Below are positions 1-7,018 of a DNA stretch of 7,018 bases, piece after piece. The first letter of the stretch is position 1; every line of letters starts with the position of its first letter. This stretch comes from a bacterium. GTDB lineage: Bacteria > Eremiobacterota > Eremiobacteria > Baltobacterales > Baltobacteraceae. The stretch spans positions 1 to 7,018 of the forward strand of contig JAJXVC010000099.1 in NCBI GenBank assembly GCA_021782295.1, in the 5' to 3' direction. The notes under the pieces were generated by a model. The model was not told the origin of the DNA, made no database searches, and saw only the letters and a program-made list of their open reading frames with translations. The translations under genes and the position numbers were made by a program.

Positions 1-294
1 CAGAGCGCGTACTCGGGGGGGCAATACACCCTGACGCAACCTACCGGAACGAACGTCTCTGCGAGTGTTTCCACCTCCAGCACGCCCGTGTACTCGCTGG
101 CAACGACCTACCCGAATACGGCGGGGCTCTTCGACGTCCTCATCGGCGGCACGTATTTGACTGGACCTTACGGCAGCGGAGCGCTGCTTGATTGCGCCGG
201 CGTTCCAAACGCATTAGCCTGTCCGGCAAACGGCTCTGGATACAATTCGCAACCACCGCTGAATGCCGCCACCACGGTTGTTGTCGTCCCGTAG
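1..294 (+). CDS. C-terminal end of a probable secreted or surface protein (5' end outside window)
   Basis: The frame is open from the first base to a TAG stop at 292-294, giving 97 residues with no start needed inside the window. A GTG at 88 lies within this open frame and is unlikely to be the start. The composition is rich in Ser, Thr, Gly, Ala, Tyr and Asn and poor in charged residues, as in exported beta-rich bacterial proteins. Two cysteines nine residues apart (LLDC...LAC, residues 65 and 74) could form a disulfide, which would fit an extracytoplasmic location. The protein ends in a hydrophobic TTVVVVP. It shares its strand with the two lipoproteins downstream but is 210 bases away and has no clear similarity to them. 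I do not recognise the family. It could be the tail of a repeat-containing surface protein or a pilus/Tad-like secreted component, but nothing here decides that. Confidence 0.6.
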   Translation, partial: QSAYSGGQYTLTQPTGTNVSASVSTSSTPVYSLATTYPNTAGLFDVLIGGTYLTGPYGSGALLDCAGVPNALACPANGSGYNSQPPLNAATTVVVVP

Positions 295-491
295 CTCGCA
301 GTCCTCATACCCGTGCGCTCCGTCAATTTCGAGTACAAACGATCAGATGCCTCAATCTCATGCTCAAGCGATGTGTCGTAGGGCGTCGCCTTCGCTCGAG
401 CAATGAGCAGGGATGGGGTGCGCGCCTCCGAGGCTTACAAGGGTTTAACAAAACACCGCGCGAAGATGCCTGCCTCCTCGCTTTGCTGGTT

Positions 492-497
492 GGAGGG
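492..497 (+). promoter_or_regulatory. Shine-Dalgarno site that selects a TTG start
   Basis: GGAGGG lies seven bases upstream of the in-frame TTG at 505-507. The alternative in-frame ATG codons at 403 and 466 have no comparable purine-rich sequence at the right distance. Starting at the TTG also gives a compact, classical lipoprotein signal peptide, so the site and the protein agree. Confidence 0.7.
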
Positions 498-504
498 TTT
501 CCTG

Positions 505-1659
505 TTGCGTCTGCATCGACACACGTTACCGCTCCTCTTCGTTTTTGCGCTCGCGGCATGCAGCGGCGGCGGTGGCGGCAGCCCCATCGGCTCCCCGAGT
601 ACGCCGGCCCCGCCACCACCGCCGGGGGGCGGTGGAACGACCACGATTCCGACCCACTTCGTGATCGGTGGACCGCCATCGGCAGGGGTAACCGTCGGCA
701 CTTCGCGCAGCCCGCAGTATGTGCCGAGCACGGTGCAATCGGTCACGATCGCTCTCGATTCCGTCAATTCCGCAGCGCCGCCGAGCGGGCTCACGACCAC
801 GGCGACCGATAATATCTCGGCACCGAGTTGCCCCTGCGTGGTGAGCGGACCATCGGTTCCCCCGGGGAGCGACGCCTTCACCATCACTACCTACGACCAC
901 ACCGGGGGAACCGGTAACGCAATTTCCGTCGCGACACCGACGATCGCTATTGCCGCCGGAACCACCAACAACGTAACGATCACGCTCGCCGGAATTCCCA
1001 AATCTTTTGCGATTGCCGGCATCCCGAGCGCGAGCGCCGGCACGGCCATTGCTGCAGCAACGGTGAGCGTAACGGTGAAGGATGCCGACGGAAACACGAT
1101 CACCGGATCGTATGCCTCGCCGGTCACACTAGCAGATAGCGACGCCACAGGCGCCAGTTCACTTGCTACATCCGGCAGCGATTCGCCGCCCGCACACGAG
1201 TTGCTGAGCTCGACCGATGCCGCGACGCTTGCCTATTCGGGGCTCGCTATTCTTCCAGCGACGATCTCCGCATCGGCAACCGGCGCGACGACGGCAAATG
1301 CAACCTTCGCTCCATCGCTACACCCGATTGTTTATACCGGGCCACTGAACGGCTCGGGCGGAGCCGAACTCGATTTCTACACGACATCGGGCACCGGCTC
1401 GACGCTCTCATTTACGGCAAGCGAACTCGGCTGGACCGGCTCGCCATACAATAAGACGTTGACACTCGCTCCGGCTTCGGGTTGTAGCGCAATTCTCGAC
1501 AGCGCGACGTCGACCCTCGTCGGCACCGCGTTCACCGAGAACGTTGCCGCTTCGCCGAGTGCGGGAACCTGCACGGCGACGCTCTCCGACGGGGTCGGGC
1601 AGACGCTTGTCGGCGGTATCACGCTGACCTACACCGTCACCAACATCGGCGTTCAGTAG
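505..1659 (+). CDS. Predicted surface lipoprotein with Ig-like domain (first of a tandem pair)
   Basis: From TTG 505 the product is 384 residues. The N-terminus (MRLHRHTLPLLFVFALAAC) has two Arg and two His, a hydrophobic core and an LAAC lipobox, with Cys19 as the predicted lipidated residue. It is followed by a Gly- and Pro-rich linker (residues 20-48). Three beta-rich parts follow. Residues ~49-165 carry an SCPC motif (Cys109, Cys111) and end in TTYD. Residues ~166-272 resemble a bacterial Ig-like or invasin-type domain (VTVKDADGNTI, then VTLADSD). Residues ~273-380 contain LGWTGSPYNKTLTL and a Cys327/Cys356 pair. The neighbour starting at 1669 has the same layout. An envelope role as a structural or binding protein is inferred; no catalytic motif is visible. 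The frame can be extended back to ATG 403, giving 418 residues, but that puts 34 poorly fitting residues before the signal peptide. Function is unknown. Confidence 0.8.
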   Translation: MRLHRHTLPLLFVFALAACSGGGGGSPIGSPSTPAPPPPPGGGGTTTIPTHFVIGGPPSAGVTVGTSRSPQYVPSTVQSVTIALDSVNSAAPPSGLTTTATDNISAPSCPCVVSGPSVPPGSDAFTITTYDHTGGTGNAISVATPTIAIAAGTTNNVTITLAGIPKSFAIAGIPSASAGTAIAAATVSVTVKDADGNTITGSYASPVTLADSDATGASSLATSGSDSPPAHELLSSTDAATLAYSGLAILPATISASATGATTANATFAPSLHPIVYTGPLNGSGGAELDFYTTSGTGSTLSFTASELGWTGSPYNKTLTLAPASGCSAILDSATSTLVGTAFTENVAASPSAGTCTATLSDGVGQTLVGGITLTYTVTNIGVQ

Positions 1660-1661
1660 GG
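1658..1661 (+). promoter_or_regulatory. Shine-Dalgarno overlapping the upstream stop codon
   Basis: AGGG, sharing two bases with the TAG stop (1657-1659) of the first lipoprotein gene, sits seven bases before ATG 1669. This is a modest match to the anti-SD, but its position suggests that ribosomes finishing the first gene help start the second (translational coupling). A purine-rich GAGGAGG at 1673-1679 lies after the ATG and has no usable start codon downstream in frame before the signal peptide. Confidence 0.45.
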
Positions 1662-1668
1662 TACAACG

Positions 1669-3633
<1,965 letters not shown>

Positions 3634-3732
3634 GCAACTTACCACTTGCATCGCTGTTCATCCGTCGCCAAATGCACCGCGCCTAAAGCGTCAGCTGCGC
3701 CCGTCCTTCCGGTAGCGGAGAGCACGATCCCA

Positions 3733-3766
3733 CCTTACTGTGAGAAAACAACAACTAGTAAGGAGG
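3733..3766 (+). promoter_or_regulatory. Inverted repeat covering the Shine-Dalgarno site of the antitoxin gene
   Basis: CCTTACT (3733-3739) is perfectly complementary to AGTAAGG (3757-3763) across a 17-base loop. The right arm covers the first half of AGGAGG (3761-3766), the ribosome-binding site eight bases upstream of ATG 3775. It could fold in mRNA and limit translation. It could equally be a DNA operator for the AbrB-type product, since VapB proteins commonly repress their own operons. The seven-base arms with a long loop could also be chance. No convincing -35/-10 pair was found next to it. Confidence 0.35.
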
Positions 3767-3774
3767 CGGTCGAA

Positions 3775-4014
3775 ATGTCGGAAACAGCGCTCACGAGTAA
3801 TGGGCAGATGACACTTCCGAAAGCGGCGCGAGAGCATCTCAGATTCAGGGCAGGCGACCGACTCGGCGTGATCGTCGAGGAAGGCCCAATGATGCTTATT
3901 GCGCTGATGCTCCATATCGACGATCCCTGTACCCTTCTCCCGACGACAAGACTGCGTACGTCGGCGAAGCAAATCCGCGAGTACGTCCGCACGCGAGCCG
4001 CCCAACGACGGTGA
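3775..4014 (+). CDS. vapB: AbrB/MazE-fold antitoxin, VapB type
   Basis: This encodes a 79-residue protein. ATG 3775 is chosen because AGGAGG stands eight bases before it and the family fold begins at once; the frame extends back to 3646 but without family resemblance. Residues 5-43 (ALTSNGQMTLPKAAREHL, then GDRLGVIVEEG) match the swapped-hairpin AbrB/SpoVT/MazE DNA-binding fold, whose usual form is 'vTskGQvtiPkevRe.lgl..GDrv'. The C-terminal part (LHIDDPCTLLP, then SAKQIREYVRTRAAQRR) resembles the toxin-binding tail of VapB proteins. In intact pairs such a protein binds and neutralises a PIN-domain ribonuclease and represses the operon. Its stop overlaps the GTG of a PIN-domain stub (GTGA), the usual vapBC arrangement. 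Since that toxin is truncated, this is probably an orphan antitoxin, which may still bind DNA or cross-neutralise a toxin elsewhere. Confidence 0.85.
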   Translation: MSETALTSNGQMTLPKAAREHLRFRAGDRLGVIVEEGPMMLIALMLHIDDPCTLLPTTRLRTSAKQIREYVRTRAAQRR

Positions 4015-4148
4015 TCGGCCTTGACACGACTATCGTCCTCCGACTTCTCACCTGCGACGACGCGCGGCCTCATGCGATAATGCAGCGGCCAAGCGACTCG
4101 GGCACTTCTCGGCGATCCCCTAACCCCTCCCCTAAACGCCGCGAATGA
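4011..4148 (+). pseudogene. vapC: Truncated PIN-domain toxin remnant (VapC type)
   Basis: A GTG at 4011 overlaps the antitoxin stop and opens a 45-codon frame ending at TGA 4146-4148. The first ~17 residues (VIGLDTTIVLRLLTCDD) are a typical VapC start: the hydrophobic strand, the first catalytic acidic residue (Asp5, of the LDT motif) and the following helix. After about residue 23 the sequence becomes a Ser/Arg/Pro-rich tail with no PIN features. A shift into the frame at 4076 reads DNAAAKRLGHFSAIP before TAA 4121-4123, which looks more like the next VapC helix, so a frameshift may have preceded the loss of the rest. PIN toxins are usually about 120-140 residues with further acidic residues in the middle and C-terminal parts. 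Those are absent, so no nuclease activity is expected. The 3' end runs into the opposing permease gene. Confidence 0.75.
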
Positions 4149-4881
4149 AGAGCGCGACTGCCATCGTGACGCCGAGCACGATGACTGCGGCGCGCATCGC
4201 GGTTGAACTCACGCGGAGCGCGAGCCGCGCGCCGACGTAGCCGCCGAGCATCGCCGCAACGGCCATCAAGATCGCTTGCGGCCACCAAATAACGCGGGCG
4301 ATCGCGAACGGAACGATTGCAATGCCGTTGATCGCGATCGCGAGTGCATTCTTGATGCCGTTGGCCGCATGAACGCTCGGTAACGGAAAGAATGCGAGCA
4401 GCGCCAGCATCGCGTAGCCCATTCCGGCGCCAAAATAACCACCGTAGATGGCGACCACGAATTGCAGCGCGAGTTGCACCCAACTCGCTTGGTGCTCGGC
4501 GCGCGCGCGTTCGGCGGCGACGATCCGCGGCCCAAACGCGAAGAGCACGACCGCACCAAGCAACAACCACGGCACCATGCGCTCGAACACCGTCGATGGC
4601 GTGCGCAGCAGCAACAGCGCGCCGAGCGTCGCCCCGACGAGGCTGACGGCAAAGAGCGGGGCGATCAGCCGGCGTTGCTCGGCGATCTCGCGGCGATATC
4701 CGCGCGCGCTGCCAATCACGCCGACCCACATCGCGGTGTTGTTCGTCGCGTTGGCGACGATCGGCGGAACGCCGACGAAGAGCAGCGCCGGGAACGAAAG
4801 AAAGGAACCACCGCCCGCAACGCTATTGATCGCGCCGCCGATAAAGGCGGCACCCGCGAGCAACCACCAGGCGTGGGGCAA
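4132..4881 (-). CDS. TauE/SafE-family membrane permease (probable sulfite/organosulfonate exporter)
   Basis: This is a 249-residue, strongly hydrophobic protein with the duplicated TauE/SafE layout. The first half has GGAINSVAGGGSFLSFPALL and VPPIVANATNNTAM (residues ~15-50). The second half has YGGYFGAGMGYAML and HAANGIKNALAIAIN (residues ~146-185). About eight membrane segments are expected in the inner membrane. Members with known roles move sulfite, sulfoacetate or related anions, but the substrate of this one cannot be read from sequence. The start is TTG at 4881 (CTG 4884 is the only alternative nearby; no ATG or GTG lies close upstream). No clear Shine-Dalgarno is visible. The gene begins five bases after the rel stop, so translation probably depends on coupling to rel. 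The family call is firm; the exact start and substrate are not. Confidence 0.88.
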   Translation of the reverse strand: MPHAWWLLAGAAFIGGAINSVAGGGSFLSFPALLFVGVPPIVANATNNTAMWVGVIGSARGYRREIAEQRRLIAPLFAVSLVGATLGALLLLRTPSTVFERMVPWLLLGAVVLFAFGPRIVAAERARAEHQASWVQLALQFVVAIYGGYFGAGMGYAMLALLAFFPLPSVHAANGIKNALAIAINGIAIVPFAIARVIWWPQAILMAVAAMLGGYVGARLALRVSSTAMRAAVIVLGVTMAVALFIRGV

Positions 4882-4886
4882 CAGCG

Positions 4887-7018
4887 CTACGATGAGGCGG
4901 TACGCTCGCGCTTGGTGACCCGATAGACGCGCCGGACGCCGCGCAGGTTCTCGATTTTCGTGAGCAGTCGACGGAGATGGTCGAGATCGCGAATCTGCAC
5001 CGTGAGGCTCGTTACCGCGCTACCGTCTTTGCGGGCGCGCGCCGTCACCGAACTCACCTGCGTCTTCAGTTCCGCGAAGACGCCCATGATATCGCCGAGG
5101 AGTTGCGCGCGGTCGTCGGCTTCCACTTCGACATCGACCGCATGCGTTTGGTCGGCTTCGTTACTCCACTCCGCTTGTAATATGCGTTCCGGCGTCGCAT
5201 TCATGAACGCGACGTTCGGGCAGTCGGCACGATGCACGCTCACCCCGCGCCCGATCGTGACGTAGCCGATAATCGGATCGCCGGGCACCGGCGAGCAACA
5301 CTTCGATAGGCGCACGACGACATCGTCGACACCGGCGATGAGGACGCCGCTGCGCCTTCGTATGCCGCGCCGCGCCGTCGTCTTGCGCACGACCCTCGTG
5401 AGGTCGACGACATTCTCGCTCTTGAGCTCTTCGCGAATACGGTTGACGACCGAGCTCGCCGAGGCATCCCCGAACCCGATCGCAGCAAAGAGATCGGTCG
5501 GGTTGCTGAAATTCATCTTCGCGGCGATCCGCTCGATCGTCGAGCCGCGCGCCAGGTCGACGCGCAGTTGATTGCGCGCCAACTCGTTTTCGACCGCCTC
5601 TTGGCCGGCGATCACATTCTCTTCGCGGCGCTCCTTGCGGAACCACTGTTTGATGCGGTGCTTCGCCCCGCCGGTTTTGACAATTGACAACCAATCGAGC
5701 GAGGGACGGCCGCTCGATTTGTTCACGAGAATCTCGCAGATATCGCCGTTCTGTAACTGCGAGTCGAGGGGCACGATGCGCCCGTTCACCTTCGCGCCGA
5801 CGCAATGATTGCCGACATCGGTATGAACGCTATAGGCAAAGTCGATCGGTGTGCCACCGGCGGGAACCGAAAACACATCGCCGCGCGGCGAGAAGATAAA
5901 AACCTGCGAATCGAAAAGGTCGAGTTTGAGGCTCTCCATGAAGGTGCGCGAATCGCGCATATCTTTTTGCCACTCAAGCAGCGCACGCAACCACGAAAGT
6001 TTGTTCTCGAAGTTGTCGGCTTTACCGCCTTCTTTATAACGCCAATGCGCTGCGATGCCGTATTCGCAGATACGGTGCATCTCGCGCGTGCGAATCTGAA
6101 TTTCGAGCGGCTCGCCTTGCGGCCCAATCACCGTTGTATGCAGTGACTGATACATGTTCGGCTTGGGCATCGCGATGTAATCTTTGAAGCGCCCCGGCAA
6201 CGGCGTCCACTTTGAGTGCACTGCACCCAACGCACCGTAACAATCCTTGACGTTGTCTACCAAAATACGCACCGCGGTCAGGTCGTAGATCGTCGAGAAA
6301 TCGCGCCCTTTTTTCATCTTGGAGTAGATCGAATAAAAGTGTTTCGGACGGCCGTGAATCTCGGCGTCGATGTGCAATTGTTCAAAATCGTTTTTCAACG
6401 AAGCGATCGCTTCGCGCACATCTTCTTCACGATTCGCGCGCGTTTTGTTGACGCGGTCAACGATATCTTGGTAGGCGGCCGGTTCAAGATAGCGCAAACA
6501 GAGATCTTCGATCTCCCACTTCACGCGCCAGATGCCGAGCCGGTGTGCGATCGGGGAGTAGATATCGAGCGTCTCGCGCGCGATCGCCCGCTGTTTCTCT
6601 TCGCGCAGGCTGCCGAGCGTGCGCATATTGTGCAGCCGGTCGGCGAGCTTGATGATGATGACGCGGATATCCTTGGCCATCGCCATGAACATCTTGCGAA
6701 GGTTTTCAACCTGCGCGTCTTCTTTGGATTGATACGGAATGCGGGTGAGCTTCGTCACCCCTTCGACCAGGGCAGCGATCTCTTCGCCGAAGTCGGCGGC
6801 GACCTGTTCGCTCGTGATGGTCGTGTCTTCGACGACATCGTGCAAAAGTGCCGCGGCGATCGTCTGACGATCCATTTGCAGGTCGGCAAGAATCGCAGCG
6901 ACCGCGAGCGGATGCTCGATATAGGATTCGCCCGAGGCGCGATGCTGGCCGTCATGGGCGCGGTCGGCAAGCTCGTAAACCCGCATAAGCCACGACCCGT
7001 CGAGCGACGGGTCGTAGG
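4887..7018 (-). CDS. rel: Bifunctional RelA/SpoT-type (p)ppGpp synthetase/hydrolase (5' end outside window)
   Basis: 709 residues are visible; numbering here is from the ATG at 6986. The HD hydrolase region has YIEHPLA (His25), LLHDVVEDT (His49, Asp50, Glu53, Asp54) and KLADRLHNMRT (113-123), so its metal-binding set looks intact. The synthetase region has GRPKHFYSIYSKM, YDLTAVRILV (Asp235), RFKDYIAMPKPNMYQSLHT and EIQIRT (295-300). The RFKD form is the RxKD motif of bifunctional enzymes, not the ExDD of synthetase-only RelA. A TGS domain (~358-422), a helical region, a conserved-cysteine motif (Cys563, Cys564, His585, Cys589) and a C-terminal ACT domain (~615-690) complete the long-RSH layout. 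It makes and degrades (p)ppGpp, in the cytosol and on the ribosome. The frame stays open past ATG 6986 to the window edge and reads YDPSLDGSWL just before it, matching the helix that precedes this point in Rel proteins, so the true start lies beyond the window. Confidence 0.95.
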   Translation of the reverse strand, partial: YDPSLDGSWLMRVYELADRAHDGQHRASGESYIEHPLAVAAILADLQMDRQTIAAALLHDVVEDTTITSEQVAADFGEEIAALVEGVTKLTRIPYQSKEDAQVENLRKMFMAMAKDIRVIIIKLADRLHNMRTLGSLREEKQRAIARETLDIYSPIAHRLGIWRVKWEIEDLCLRYLEPAAYQDIVDRVNKTRANREEDVREAIASLKNDFEQLHIDAEIHGRPKHFYSIYSKMKKGRDFSTIYDLTAVRILVDNVKDCYGALGAVHSKWTPLPGRFKDYIAMPKPNMYQSLHTTVIGPQGEPLEIQIRTREMHRICEYGIAAHWRYKEGGKADNFENKLSWLRALLEWQKDMRDSRTFMESLKLDLFDSQVFIFSPRGDVFSVPAGGTPIDFAYSVHTDVGNHCVGAKVNGRIVPLDSQLQNGDICEILVNKSSGRPSLDWLSIVKTGGAKHRIKQWFRKERREENVIAGQEAVENELARNQLRVDLARGSTIERIAAKMNFSNPTDLFAAIGFGDASASSVVNRIREELKSENVVDLTRVVRKTTARRGIRRRSGVLIAGVDDVVVRLSKCCSPVPGDPIIGYVTIGRGVSVHRADCPNVAFMNATPERILQAEWSNEADQTHAVDVEVEADDRAQLLGDIMGVFAELKTQVSSVTARARKDGSAVTSLTVQIRDLDHLRRLLTKIENLRGVRRVYRVTKRERTASS
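6992..7015. repeat. Perfect 11-bp inverted repeat near the 5' end of rel
   Basis: ACGACCCGTCG (6992-7002) and CGACGGGTCGT (7005-7015) are perfect reverse complements separated by AG. The repeat probably lies inside the rel reading frame, where it encodes part of YDPSLDGSW. It could form a stable GC-rich hairpin in the mRNA just upstream of the internal ATG at 6986. No T-rich run follows on either strand within the window, so an intrinsic terminator is not supported. Confidence 0.6.

Noticed and set aside
403..504. Upstream extension of the first lipoprotein from ATG 403 or ATG 466.
   Set aside because: Neither has a Shine-Dalgarno sequence, the added residues do not fit a signal peptide, and TTG 505 has a strong site.
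295..504. The 210-base gap was searched for a riboswitch, tRNA, small RNA or terminator.
   Set aside because: Only a four-base hairpin (GCCT...AGGC, 424-434) and no recognisable promoter or RNA motif was found.
435..887. Open frames on the minus strand across both lipoprotein genes (for example 435-887, 1653-2147, 2701-3174).
   Set aside because: These are antisense shadows in high-GC coding DNA, with no family features or start signals, and they mirror the codon pattern of the + strand genes.
3646..3774. Extension of the antitoxin frame back to 3646.
   Set aside because: The extension has no AbrB-family similarity, and the strong AGGAGG lies directly before ATG 3775.
4298..6587. Four copies of the palindrome GCGATCGC (4298-4305, 4334-4341, 6403-6410, 6580-6587), reminiscent of the cyanobacterial HIP1 repeat.
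   Set aside because: Each copy encodes Ala-Ile-Ala in frame with the favoured GCG-ATC-GCN codons, so codon and residue bias explain them; no copies were found in the lipoprotein or intergenic parts.

Overview
The window looks like chromosomal DNA from a high-GC bacterium that makes many secreted, low-complexity surface proteins. The paired lipoproteins with an 'SCPC...PPG(S/T)D.FT..TYD' core resemble, from memory, an expanded family in Candidatus Eremiobacterota (WPS-2). That placement is an impression, not a search result. No rRNA, tRNA, CRISPR array, insertion sequence or phage gene was recognised.

Left part, + strand (1-3633). The window opens inside a gene of which only the last 97 codons are present (1-294), probably an exported protein. 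A 210-base gap with no recognisable element follows. Then come two tandem predicted lipoproteins, 505-1659 and 1669-3633, separated by 9 bases. They are paralogues with the same three-part architecture: a CPC-containing N-terminal domain, a bacterial Ig-like domain, and a third beta-rich domain with a cysteine pair. Only the second continues into a roughly 270-residue glycine-rich domain of the ALK/LTK-GRD type. The first is best started at a TTG codon with a strong Shine-Dalgarno sequence, not at the ATG that gives the longest frame.

Middle part, + strand (3634-4148). A small AbrB/MazE-fold antitoxin of VapB type (3775-4014) has a strong Shine-Dalgarno sequence. A GTGA overlap leads into the first ~20 codons of a PIN-domain VapC toxin, which then loses its frame and homology. 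The toxin is a stub, so the antitoxin appears to be an orphan.

Right part, - strand (4132-7018). A long RelA/SpoT-type (p)ppGpp synthetase/hydrolase runs in from beyond the right edge. The ATG at 6986 is probably internal, because the reading frame and the family resemblance continue to the end of the window. It is followed after 5 bases by a TauE/SafE-type membrane permease. These two form a likely operon that converges on the vapBC remnant; the permease 3' end overlaps the stub's reading frame.

Functionally the window joins a housekeeping stringent-response operon, a decayed toxin-antitoxin locus at its 3' border, and a cell-surface lipoprotein cassette. The most unusual items are the lipoprotein-anchored glycine-rich domain and the truncated VapC. 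I do not see convincing evidence of a wholly new system.
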